The position numbers and the translations under genes are program-made. This document shows, piece after piece, positions 11,000 through 22,100 of a stretch of 64,000 nucleotides of DNA. The stretch's first letter is position 1. The number at the start of each line of letters is the position of its first letter. The DNA comes from Phoronis australis. Lineage: Eukaryota > Phoronida > Phoronidae. The notes beneath the pieces were generated by a model, which worked only from the letters and a program-made list of their open reading frames with translations, ran no database searches and was not told the origin of the DNA. The stretch lies in contig NMRA01000603.1 of NCBI GenBank assembly GCA_002633005.1, forward strand, positions 41,678 through 105,677, in the 5' to 3' direction.

Positions 11000-12240
11000 T
11001 CCAGCATTTTTGTCCCATGACTTGCTGACCTCCTCCCTTATACCATTTATAACATTATTGTCCTTTCTTGATATATTTTAAAGGTCGTCCAACTTTTTCT
11101 CTAGCAATTTATGCAACCGTTGAGTTTGACATTCTCAGCCTTTGTCTCTTGAAATTGCTGCCTAGGTTTATCTCCTTCTCCATATCTTCAAATCTGACCT
11201 TTATCTGGTTCAGTAATTTCTTTGTTTGTTAGTCCTGGATCATGCATGTAGGCCTAATCTGTGACGCTGCGCAGGTGGGGACGGCTCGTTAGAGTTTTTC
11301 GTTTTGCACCACCGGTCAGCATTGTTTACAGTGGCTGTGGAAGTTACGTAACACACTACAGATACGTTGAATGTCCATCGTAATGGCGCAACGTTCGTTT
11401 ACAAAACTTTTACTGTAGCTGCTCTACTGAAGTTTATTGACAATAGCCTCATATTTCAGAGGCATAATTTACAATAGGTGAAACCATGTTGGGAGTATGA
11501 CAATCACGCCTATGTTTCAATTTATTTAGCATGAGCAAGTTTTTGTTATATGTGTACATTGACAGTTTCGGAGTGAAACATGTCCCAAGACATTAACGAG
11601 TTGACCACCAAAATATCACTTTTAATATTTTCGTAGAGGGCCACCTTTATAGAACACTGTCACTCGTCTTTTTAGATTTACCCCCCTCCCCCACAAGTCT
11701 TGTGCAAAGTGTTGTGCAAGTTTCTAGAATACGAGTCTCTAGGATTCCCTTTTGCACTCAATGTAGCTACATGTACGTGTACATTCGATTGCGCAGCAGG
11801 AATGTCTTTTTGCACTCTGTGCCTCTATAAGTTCATTCACGGATGCAGCCGGATACAAATAACCTACCGGCTATTGTCACTAGTCAAATTTTTGTAATAT
11901 CCTGACCCTAACAATAGGCTGCTGTACACGAGTCGGTGATAAACCAAAAAAATGTGATTCATGTGATGAATGTGAAATGAAAACATCATTTCAAATTCTA
12001 ACAAAACTTTGATACTTATGTTACCTAAATACACTTGGGACCTTATTTTGATCAATTTAGCTGGACATTGAACTGGGTAAAAATGACTTAGCGGTAGAAA
12101 TTTGTTCTAGAAACTTTGTTTTTTCACCGTATATTCTTTGAGTTTGATTAAACTCGCGCGTGATTTCACGTACATCAATCAAATTTTGCATCTTATGTGA
12201 AAGTTGGTGGGTTCAAAGAGACATTTTACGACCTGTTTGT
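11000..12240. other. No recognisable gene
   Basis: Unique-looking AT-rich sequence with a slightly GC-richer patch (11265-11410). No exon resembling transporter exons 2 or 3 was found here. Confidence 0.45.
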
Positions 12241-12347
12241 TTGAGTTAATGAGCACAAGACTTCAACTTCTGGTCGTAAACCGTCCATTTTAATGAAACG
12301 TAGCAAATGTAGCCACTGAACTAGATAAATTAAAGATTGCAACTCAC

Positions 12348-12485
12348 TCTTGCAAACAGTCCCAAAAAACATGCGCAAATTGTGAAAATGTCCATCTTGT
12401 TGACGCATGTCTTTTCGACTTTGGCAGCGCTGGAGTCGGGGAGCGGCGGCAGACCCTCATCTAACACAGAATACATCTTTTACAT
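12348..12485 (-). pseudogene. Orphan duplicate of MFS-transporter coding exon 1
   Basis: A second copy of the exon at 52595-52460. It has the same acceptor (attgttttacag), an ATG at 12476, 43 codons and the same donor (AGA then gtgagt). 33 of 43 residues match, including PDSSAAKVEKT and DIFTICACFLGLF. There is no frameshift or stop. An in-frame TAA follows the acceptor and fixes the start. DNA similarity extends into both flanks (about 12240-12560 against 52375-52640). No exon 2 or 3 match is visible downstream on this strand (12.3 kb down to 0), although 9604-10270 is unsequenced. It is either a partial segmental duplication or the first exon of a paralogue with a long intron running off the window. 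The intact frame argues against great age or complete loss of constraint. Confidence 0.7.
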
Positions 12486-12559
12486 CTGTAAAACAATAAT
12501 CATAACACAGAGGTAGGAAAGTTATTGCATGAACATTGGGTAAAATTGCTACCCTCGAA

Positions 12560-14040
12560 GTTATCATAAGTAAATTTATGAAAATCAGGAAAACAGTAAC
12601 CAGAATTACGAATTGTCTTACCCAGGGCCATGGTCATCTATTGTTACAATTGAAGAGAGTAGATTCGGCAAGTTGTATGCCGAAGTAGAAAAAACTGCAA
12701 TACGCCCCTACCTTACAAGTTGTCCCGTTGCACTGAACCAACCAGTCTGCTCCCATCGTGAATGGCGAATTCAAACTATTTTGGGGAAGCGCGAGAACAC
12801 CACGGATATTTACTTTTTAAGTGTGCAGTTTTTAATGACCGTTGTCAAAAATGCATCATAAAAAAATTACATACAGTTTGTTGTAAATAAGTAAACCACA
12901 GAAAGCAAACAATAAAAATGCGAATTTTTACAGTTGTATGTACATGAATACCCGTTTAACGTCATGTTCCGTACTCTCTCCCTAAGTTAAAGTAGAACAG
13001 GGTCATCTTCGTTCCAGGCCGTTAGGAGTAGACGAATCTGACGTTTTCTGGCACAGGTCAGATTCGAGTCAGATTTGAACTGTTTAAAGTGACATTATTT
13101 GTGGCAAAGGAGCTCGAATTAAATGTTCCAAATGTGTGTCAAAAATAAATGTATTATGTATTATTTATACGCACCTATGATATAATGGTTGAAAATCGGA
13201 GGAAAATCTATCATTTACAAGATCTGGTATGAAAAGGGTGTCCATCGTGTGTGTGATTTCCTCGGTTTTTAAACTATTTATTCAGTCATACTGACAGACA
13301 ATAAATCAAGCCTTGTTTAATGTTATGGTTCTTTGATTTCCTACGAAGATTTATGTTATAATTTTTCTCCTCCAGTATTAGACTTTTATGGAACAGCACA
13401 AAATTTGCAGCATATAGAAAATTATCAATTTCTTGCCTAATTTCCTAAGTTTCCTTCATGAAAAGTTTTCACAACTAATCGTCAGCGGTAAATATTTTGT
13501 CACCTTACTACAGGTACATCAGACAGCAAGTAAATGTACATGTACATGTATATATAAAATTATTCATTTGATATGCATTTATTATGTAAAACCTTACTGA
13601 GGAGTGGTAAATCAACTACAAGAAAAACAAGACCGTGTCAACCAGTAAAGTATGTATTTTCTGAAAGAATCAAGAACAGGCGACTCTTTAAAAGACAAAT
13701 TTTCATTTTAACAAACGTACATTCATAGCACAAGTACCTTTTAGTCTATATTAATAGAACCTTCTTTGAATGAAAAATTGCCGTTATCTGTCAAAAAGAT
13801 ATTAAGAGTTTTCGATTATTCATGTAGTTTGGTTTCTACTCCAAATTAAAACTCAAAGAGGTGATACAATTTTGTTGTGATGTACCTGAATCATTGGCTG
13901 TAAGTAAAAGACGGTTAATGTACAGGTAGAAAGATTTTCGGATTCCGACCTTATCAATTGCATGCCAATTTACGTACCCCTTATACATTTTTAAAATTGG
14001 CTATTATTTTCAGGTTCTGTGTAAACCGGTAAATCTGTCC
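12560..14040. other. No recognisable gene
   Basis: Includes an 82-codon frame (12613-12861) that I do not recognise and a TACATGTACATGTATA run near 13540. Nothing else supported. Confidence 0.4.
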
Positions 14041-14059
14041 TTCCTTCGAACCTGAAGTA

Positions 14060-14296
14060 CTAACTGTTGAAAGAGGGCAACTTGGTGGTATTGACCTCAT
14101 CCGTTAGCGTGAACGTGTCGTGGAACGCGGACAGTTTCTTGAAAGTGTACATGTATGCTCGGTCTTCTTTAAAACACAGGTGAGTTAGAAAGTATTTAGA
14201 AAATGCAAAGACACAGGTATAACGATGGAAATCTTCGCCGTGTGAAATGGTCGGGTACAGTGAACGATCAAGATGCACATCAGGAAGTTTCGTCAT
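14060..14296 (-). CDS. Unidentified short ORF (78 aa), possible exon
   Basis: The frame begins MTKLPDVHLDRSLYP and ends at a TAG, with G/C-leaning third positions in its second half (TTCCACGACACGTTCACG). I recognise no family, see no membrane segment, and cannot place splice partners. It may be an exon, an old transposon piece or chance. Confidence 0.2.
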   Translation of the reverse strand: MTKLPDVHLDRSLYPTISHGEDFHRYTCVFAFSKYFLTHLCFKEDRAYMYTFKKLSAFHDTFTLTDEVNTTKLPSFNS

Positions 14297-14614
14297 TCGC
14301 TGCTCACTATTATTTCAGAAAAATATCTGCAAAAAACATATCCCTCGCAACATGCTAAAAAGGTTGTAAGTTGTGGCTAAACTATGGTGGGCGAAGAAGA
14401 ACATTGTAAAATATGTGTTCAGTAACTGAAAACTAGGAGCCGAAGATAAAGTTTCAGACGTAATGCGTAAGTCATTTTTGAAACGTTTTCAGCAAGTTTT
14501 CTATGGAAATAAGTGTTCACGAAAGTTATACGCAAGCAATGTCGTCTTGAATGAGACAGGGAGTCACCAAGTTTCCGTTCACATATGTTTATATCATTTT
14601 TTAGACTTTGTGAA

Positions 14615-14689
14615 ATGTCCGACATTTACAACGGCGTCAACGGAGTCGATTTCACGGATAAAGCTGGAATACTGCAACCTAAATCTTGA
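14615..14689 (+). CDS. Unidentified 24-codon ORF with good start context
   Basis: GTGAAATGTCC gives MSDIYNGVNGVDFTDKAG, then TGA. Reading through the TGA continues 13 codons in frame (IVETRWKEVVQSK) to TAA. The composition looks coding, but there is no family match and no splice donor. It could be a first exon, a pseudogene start or chance. Confidence 0.15.
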   Translation: MSDIYNGVNGVDFTDKAGILQPKS

Positions 14690-15407
14690 ATCGTGGAGAC
14701 ACGGTGGAAAGAAGTCGTGCAGAGCAAATAAACCAGCCAAGGGGTCTAGACAGTCATCTTGTAAGACGAGATTCTCCACGTGGCGGCGCACCTATAACAT
14801 CATTGTACTTTGTTACTCGAAGTAGGCCTACACTGTAGCGTATTTTCAAAATGCAGCAAGCAAGTCGACTTCCATCTAGTGATTAAGTTTATAATGAGGA
14901 GAAAACAATTACCGTCCTTTAAACTCCATTTGAGAAGCTTGTGAGACATGGCAATTTTATGGTTTTACTTTGTTGAGTGTCAACGTTTTAGAATCCAATA
15001 CAAGGCACTAACTGAACATAGAGGGATTGTTCTATAACCCCATCTAACCATTCGACACCCAATTAGCTCTCGACCTACGACCCCCTTGACCCACGACCCT
15101 CTTGATTTACGGCAAACGATCAGTGAGTGTAGTACAATGGGACTGTTCACTTGTGAGTTCGTTGTTACCGCTACTACTAGCGCCGCCAAGCAACATTCGA
15201 GCAAGTACGAGAACATTGGCGAAAGGCGCCTTTTTCAGCGGAATAAATTGCACAAATTCATCCACATAAAACCGGAACTGTCATTTTCGCGTTTCCTAAG
15301 GATGCAGCAAGGTAATGATTATTTGTTATTCAATAATATGATACATTGTCTTTCCTTTGTGTGTTCTGTTCACTGCTGAAAGACAAGTCGATCGCAATCC
15401 TGCCTTC

Positions 15408-15540
15408 CGTTCAGTAGCGCTAGGACCTCGCTAAAAACTTCACGAGATAACGTGAGACATTGCCGTGTATTTTGCAATGGAACACGTGACTTTGATTAGA
15501 TTTTAGCTAGGTCCTAGCGTAGGTCCTAGCATACTGAACG
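15408..15540. repeat. MITE family 2, copy 2
   Basis: CGTTCAGTAGCGCTAGGACC to GTCCTAGCATACTGAACG, with interior AACTTCACGAGATAACGTGA as in the copy at 1254. Confidence 0.82.
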
Positions 15541-16336
15541 CACTCCTGGTGCCACTGTCGTCTGCGGTGTAGGCTACTGCACTGCTGGTCTGCCGGCGGA
15601 AAGACTATGATTAACGACGTGATAGTCAGCTTTTTGGATATTTTCCGTCCATGTATTCAGGACCAAAATGTCAACTTGTATGTCACCCGGATAATTGCAT
15701 GGATAAAATTAGAAACTATACCCATGGCTTCTTAATTCTATGCGCGAATGATGCGGGGCGCGGCCCTAAAAATATTCCTGGATCGACATTTGAGTCCTAG
15801 TTTTTTAAAGTGACAGCTAGCCGGATTTGTCTCTGTTACAGGCACAGAACGGCAGAACTAGTACTGCAGTGGGGTGTAGTGTAGGCTACCAGTCTAACAA
15901 GCTTGTATGGAATGCAGTGCCAATAATGTTTGATATCCCGAATCCACCAAAAATGAAGATCCCAAAAAGTTCTCTGGAAATCTTGTATTACCTTTCTCTA
16001 ATAGTCTTCTGTGCATGTCTGATTACCGTCTCATAAAGCAAGTATTTTACTGGTACATCACCTGTAGAAAGGACAATTTGTTAAAATCTGTTTTTCAAAT
16101 TTTCACTAAGGTTGGTCAGATTGAAACATTTTATGAAAGGTTAGCCTGTGATTTGGAGAGATCCAAAGTCAAAGGATCTTTTGGAGTCTGAATGAAAGGA
16201 TAAAATTTTGATCAAACCCAAGTAAAATTATTCGAAACAAACTATGAAACAGAATTGTATTTAAAAATTAACATTTTTAGAGAAAATGTCCCTATTTTCT
16301 TAATTTAGATGTAGAGTCTTGACGCGGAATGTGTAA

Positions 16337-16498
16337 ACTGAACATTTTGGTATTTTTACTCGTATTGGGGAGCGTTTGTGTGATTCTTGTATTGTCCGAT
16401 GCACAGAGGATGAAGTACATTTTCTGCTCTTGTGTTCTCTACAGTGATCTAAGAACAGAGGTCATGTTGGTTTGTTCCATCTTTGCTAAAGTAAGGAT
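16337..16498 (+). pseudogene. LINE (non-LTR retrotransposon) ORF2 C-terminal fragment
   Basis: The frame gives RIGERLCDSC, then CTEDEVHFLLLCS. After a one-base shift it gives YSDLRTEV. The pattern C-x2-C, an acidic DE, then HF, C and LYSDLR is the typical C-terminus of LINE reverse-transcriptase polyproteins. The upstream 250 bp is too decayed to read. Frameshift and stops show a dead copy. Confidence 0.65.
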
Positions 16499-17739
16499 TT
16501 AAATTCAGTTTGCTTCATGACGACACACGTCTCTGTAATTAAATTAGTTTTCAGCTTTATAACACATTTTTGGTGAAAATAGCTTTTGTTTACTAGTGCA
16601 TTAATACAGAGTGTGAAGGTTGGTCAGATTTTCATATTGTGTTGGTGTGTGTCTTGCCTATTGTGTACATGTACGTTTTTGGAGCGGATTGATTAATACA
16701 AGCTCCAATTGTGACTGAGTAACAAATGTGATTTCGTGGTCGGGCAATAACTTACCTGAAATGTTTAGTTTTATAAAAATAGGAGCAGTGAGTAATGAAA
16801 TTAAGCTTAGATCTTATCATCCAAGTCTTTTTAGTTCAGTTTTGTACGAAGTTGTGGGTAGTGAATGTTTTGATTGCTGTTCAGTACCTCTTAAAATACT
16901 TTGTCATGACATTTTGCAAGTTTGACTAGTTATGAGTGATGATACACTTGATGTTAATACATTTTGTAAGTTGTAAGGTATTCTATAGATTAGCAACTGA
17001 CTTGTATCTATTGGTGATTATAGTGGGAGAGTCGGGAGTTTACCGTGCACTTGAATGTCACTAAGAAGTAATGGAGTGCTCTAAAATTATATGTTAGAGT
17101 GCATCAGAATGGGTTACAATATTGTGACAGTGATGAATTGCCATGCTTTGTTGTTCTTGTTGGGTAACACCCACTGCACATTGCTAGTAGCCTGGTGCAT
17201 TGAATAGGGAACACATGGGGAATTGATGGGTGTAGACTGTCAGACGATTGACTGTGGGTTTGTTTATAAGGTAGCTATATGCTTTGAGACTGTGCGTAGA
17301 TGGAGAGTGAATATTTAAATCCAGTAATTGATTTATTATATGATAACCCCTAATTAGACAAGTGAAACGTGTTATTAATTAAGTAATCAACTACAAAGAA
17401 GAGTAACTACGCTAGCGCCCTCTTTAAAGATTACTTTATCAAATAACCAAAATAATCAAATGTCTTATTTGCTATCCAAGCTAGAACACTCCACTTCTTG
17501 GATGACAGTCCTGTTGGTGAATCTTCGAACTACACACATTGTATAGCGACAGTGTACTTGCTAGTCACCGTCTCTGGTGATGCAACACTTGGAGGCAATT
17601 TTTTCTACCCGCGATTCTTCTTGCTGGTCTCAGTCTCTGGCTGGTGACGCAACACTTCAGGTGGTATCTTACTTCCCACGATGCAACAGACAAGCTCTTA
17701 GTTAACTTCCTGTTCGTTAAACCTTGCCCTTGCCAAGAT

Positions 17740-17962
17740 CCTTCTAGAATCTTCCACGAGATGGCTCTGTCGCACAATTTCCTCTGTACACTGTAGCAAG
17801 TCTTTATGCTTCAACTACTATAGCGCATCTGAATATCTTGTTGACTTTAAGCCCATATTATAATAATCTACTTATTTACTGATTGGTTAACAAGAGCCAC
17901 ATAATCATATCCAATCATATCATTGGCTGTTACAGTTTGTTCTCAGAATTTTCTAGAATCTC
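17740..17962 (-). promoter_or_regulatory. Second cluster of heat-shock elements
   Basis: TTCTAGAATCTTC (17742-17754) and GAATTTTCTAGAA (17947-17959) are both perfect three-unit heat-shock elements, with CCAAT words between (about 17880-17930). By analogy with 2788-3526 this may be part of an LTR on the minus strand (about 17400-18000). Boundaries could not be fixed. Confidence 0.4.
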
Positions 17963-18949
17963 TAGAGTACTTTGACCCAGAACCCAAAGTTGTAAACACC
18001 GTTTAAAAATAGATTTTGACGTTAAAGTACATGTTAACAAGTCTGACCCCATGATTTAAAAGTACATATGCACAAATTTTGGGCTACTTAAAATGGATCT
18101 ATTCTTACTAATTACTTAGTCAATATTTATTCTGACACAGACGAAACCAGCGGTGAGATGGGAGCACAATGTATAGCTGGAAAACACCCGGGGTGGTACT
18201 GCCTTAATCGGAGGGGCATGGCCACCGGTACTTATAAAATGTTTTTGGGGACATGCACAAAAGGAGGCCCAAATCTTATCACCACCTCAGCACGCGTTGC
18301 CAATAGTCGGGGAAGCAAGCACAACCTGTGACAATGGAAACATAACGTTGAGTTGTCGTGAGAACTGGGACACTATCCGATCGTCAACTTATTTCGGGAG
18401 AATTAAATCTCATTGTAGTTTGCGCAACGACGATGCGCGATTTTTAGAGCTGTCTACACGATGATCAACAAAGCAAATGTGTGTGTAGTTGACCATCCAT
18501 TCGGTAGCTTTGCGAGAAAACGACGACTTTGCCCACACTGAATAACGGAAACCCTTGAAAATCATTATGTGCGGGAAAGAGAAAACAAATATTTTCTGAC
18601 GTGTAGGCTCAATAACTTTCAATAAACGAAACTTCGCAACGTTTTCTTTTGCGCGCTCATAATCAGATTCCTATAACTGTTATGGACAAAAACCCAGATT
18701 GGAAACATCTAGACTAAAATCTTGATGGTATCTTATTTTGCCAGCGACCATACACTTAATAAAGAACACGGTATGAAAATGAATCAAAATCTGATTTAGG
18801 CAAAACTTGAATTGATGGGATTGTCGTCATGGAACGCATAAATATCATAATCATCTTCGTGGCAAAATTGCTTACTACAACTCGATGGGGAGGGCACGAA
18901 CCTTAAAATCCTAGTACGCGTTTTCGTTAACGAGCTTTAAAAATCGACC

Positions 18950-19027
18950 ATGGAGGAGTGTTTGAAGGAGCCAAAATCCATCCAAGTTGAAGTGGCCATA
19001 ACGGAGCGATATGGAGATTTAAATTGA
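18950..19027 (+). CDS. Possible first coding exon or short ORF
   Basis: GACCATGGAG is an ideal start context. It opens a 25-codon frame (MEECLKEPKSIQVEVAITER, TGA at 19025). The CpG-containing sequence before it (18280-18940) could be a promoter. No donor that joins it in frame to the exon at 19074 was found. Confidence 0.25.
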   Translation: MEECLKEPKSIQVEVAITERYGDLN

Positions 19028-19073
19028 CGTGATTTGTGCATTTGTTTGAGTTGCTGTGTATCTAAATTAACAG

Positions 19074-19200
19074 GCACAGAAAAAATGACCTACATGAAAC
19101 AGACCTCAGCGAACTTGTCATAGAAAAAACGTGCCACTCGTCAACTAAAACGGACAAAAAACAACCAAAGCGCGTAACACGTCGCTTGCCTTCAGGAAAA
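19074..19200 (+). CDS. Candidate internal coding exon, basic C-terminal half
   Basis: 127 bases between an acceptor (ctaaattaacag) and a consensus donor (GGAAAA then gtaagt). It is open throughout in the frame giving HRKNDLHETDLSELVIEK and a basic stretch DKKQPKRVTRRLPSGK, which could be a nuclear-localisation signal. A TAA lies in frame just upstream of the acceptor. No family is recognised and no next exon was found. Confidence 0.35.
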
Positions 19201-19369
19201 GTAAGTCTTTCAATTGCTTTTTGTGTTTAGACATGTGTACCCATATTTTGGTCGGGCTAGTACTTCAAATGTCACGCATATATAGTCGATGTCCAAATTT
19301 AACTGCCCCACCGGTTCCCTGGGTATCATGTTTTGTAATTTAAAACGATTGCACACGAAATTAACTTAC

Positions 19370-20520
19370 ATGTAGGAATAATCACAAGTTACGAGCACTG
19401 CTTCCATAAAGAGCCATAAGAAGACAAAAACTCAGCGGCATACAATCACTGGCTTTCACAATGCATTGTTTGCATTCGACATAACAAGTAGGCGACTCTT
19501 CAGATTAACTGCTTTTGCAATGAAAATAACAGAAAGACTTCCGAATAACGCAACATAAATTGTACATGAGAATTTCAAATACTAAAATGACTAGTTGCTC
19601 ACACTATGAGAATGTAATAACGGACAAAGGCACTAGCAATGAATAAACTCTTCAGTATAAATATTACAGTTCTTAGGATGAGCAAAACATGCACAAAATA
19701 CTGTTGAGGTAATTTACTGAGATCTTTGAAACTAACAATTATAAACTCTTTAATATAAAAAATACACTTCATACAATGAACATGTAACAGATCTATACAC
19801 CCAAATAGTGTTACATGTAATCCCTGATGAGATCACCCATGAAATATAATGAATCCTTCAGAGTAAATAAAAACTCACAGTGTGACCAAAATATTTAAAG
19901 TTGGACTTAACTGCAACATATATCTATGATCCTTCAAAACTTGTGTCATACCAGTACAAGGTTCTATTACATAATAACAAAACACCAAAAGTGTCATAAC
20001 TGTTGAGATCACTGCTTGCACAAGAAAAAGTAATCAATATAAAAACATATGTAACATGAGCTTGAGCAAACTACCCTATGTGCACAATACTGGTATCCCT
20101 GCTAGAACCAGTCACTTAAAACCGCAATAAATTGCACACCTCACAAGAAGAAACTAATATTTACACAAGAGTTTGCTTTTCAAGGTCAACCATGTGGAAA
20201 TGACTGGGACATTGAAGAAACTAATAAAAAATCTGCAATTAAGTATCAAAAACACAATCATTTTCCAAACCAATACACTTCACGGGATGAAAACAATAAG
20301 TACCCAACACTGAAAAGATCAGTCATCCAAGGCTTAAAGAATATTTGAAATAAATACACTGGTTAAGCAATAAACTAGTAACAACAATAACTGACACATG
20401 TCGCAATACTAGTAAATACACCCTATTTTTTATGAGCAAAACTAGCATTTCAAGCGGAAACAACACAAGCAGCTTATTAGTATTCTAAAACCACACAGGC
20501 AATACTGGTGTGGCACATGT
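19370..20520 (+). repeat. Degenerate AT-rich array
   Basis: Loosely repeated words such as AATAAACTCTTCAGTATAAA, ATAAACTCTTTAATATAAA and GAATCCTTCAGAGTAAATA occur at 75-150 bp spacing. It looks like a very old tandem repeat or non-coding transposon interior. Confidence 0.3.
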
Positions 20521-20549
20521 ACATGAATGAGGTGCACATCTGGAGAAAA

Positions 20550-20753
20550 AGTAAAATTGTCTCCCTCGTTGTGAGTGTCCTAAGTGCATGAAGCATCCAG
20601 GTCATTCACTGAACACCAGGCACATCTCATACTATGCATTCAAATACATGGGAGTAGGACATTCTCACCTACCACGATGGTCAACAAAGCTGCATGCAGA
20701 ATACTGCCCTGGCATATCAGAGCATTTGATATACACAGAGCATTCGAAATGAT
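20550..20753 (+). pseudogene. Cys/His-rich transposon-like protein fragment
   Basis: One + frame reads CLPRCECPKCMKHPGHS, then TRHISYYAFKYMG and further to EHLIYTEHSK and TGA. A C-x-C-x2-C followed by a HP-x-HS and TRH motif resembles the Cys/His segment of transposon-derived proteins (for example CACTA-type). The family is a guess. There is no start codon near and no confident acceptor, so this is most likely a remnant. Confidence 0.3.
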
Positions 20754-21727
20754 GAGTGGAGGCACACTGATACATGCCCTGGTGGGGTCCTTAAATCCAG
20801 TAAGGTGATAAGATGTTGAGTAGAAAAAAACAGCTTTTCAAACAAATTTCCAAACACAGTGCAAGATTTTCGAATATGATTAAGCGCCAAAAATATTGGA
20901 ATTGATACCTGGGCCCTGCCTCTAATCTTTTGACAAGAAATGGAACTCGAAATTACGTTTGAAATTTTGTACTCTACTTTTGCACGAGCAGAAATCAATG
21001 ATGAAAATATTCATGAAAAGAAACGGAACCCCATAATACGCTTGAGTGGTTGGGAAAAGAGGAGATAAAAGTACATGTGCTGAGTCAATTAAGAGCTGCG
21101 TTCAATATAACAAAAAGGTGAAATACAATTTACTTATTGGAATCTGTGCTACGTATTAAACTAAGCAATCAGGGTGTAGACAGGACTGGCTTATTTGTAA
21201 ACAATAGGGCCAGGTGTGTAGGACCGAGTGTTAGGCTAGTACTGGTATGCAGATTACAATGGCTAATAAGAGAGTGCACTATAGCAACTGGAATCTATAG
21301 AAAAAATAACATAAACAAATGTAAAGAAATGAGAACAAGGTAACGAAGACATGGCTGCAGAATGCAGTCTCCACCTCTTAATACGTGTATATAACTTAAA
21401 TGGTAATTTAAAACAATGGCTTGACATTATTTCATTTGCATACACCATTCGAAAAATTCTGGATCAGCCACAGACATTGAAAATCCCAGAATACCAATTC
21501 AATCCGACAGCCTTTGGCTTCTTACAGTAAATCTACCTTAAAAAGAACAAAAACAACATTGAAGACACCATGGTAAATTCGTTTATTTTTTCACAGTGAA
21601 ACAATGTTTGTGTGACTTTCGACGTGGTACAAGTACCGATAACGTAAACACGGTATACTTTATTTACACAGCCAACAGTATCATGCGAGCGTAAGTGATG
21701 ATAAAAAATATTTACGTTTTTCTTCAC

Positions 21728-21894
21728 CAGGTCCAGAGCCCGACACGAATGTCGCACGGCTCAACGAGCTGGTCAAACTCAGACGACCATCCAGGAAAAC
21801 CGACGTGAATTCCTCCGTCATTTACTCCCCGCAAAGTTGCCTCCGCCCTATGGCGGTTCTCGTCAACTGCCGGCATTTTCTGTCCATCTTTCAT
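21728..21894 (-). CDS. Short exon with Tudor/MBT-like motif
   Basis: ATG at 21894 in good context (CAAAATGA) opens 56 codons, MKDGQKMPAVDENRHRAEA on to VGFPGWSSEFDQLVEPCDIR and VGLWTW, with TGA at 21724. A donor (GGACCTG then gtgaag) near the end suggests splicing onward from 21728. The segment GF-x-GW-x3-FD-x7-DIR resembles the conserved strand of MBT, Tudor-knot or chromo-barrel domains, which read histone methylation. CpG content is raised, as at gene starts. The next exon was not found. The match is short, so the family is tentative. Confidence 0.4.
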
Positions 21895-22014
21895 TTTGAA
21901 ACGGCTATGCTTAAGTTGAGAGCAAAAACAACTACAAAGACATCTTCACGTGTTGTACCGGACTTACTACACACTACATTGCGCGAGTTAGGTCCTTGTA
22001 GATTTTACAAGGCA

Positions 22015-22100
22015 TGCGTGCAACTAGGGGCTCGAAGTGAGCAAAAAGGTTCGCCTTTGAGACAAAAAGTCCGAGAAAGAGGGACAAAAATCCACTAAAC
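22015..22100 (+). repeat. Dispersed repeat family X, fragment
   Basis: GGGGCTCGAAGTGAGCAAAA, then GAGACAAAAAGTCCGAG and GACAAAAATCCAC, related to 32590-32690. Confidence 0.5.
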
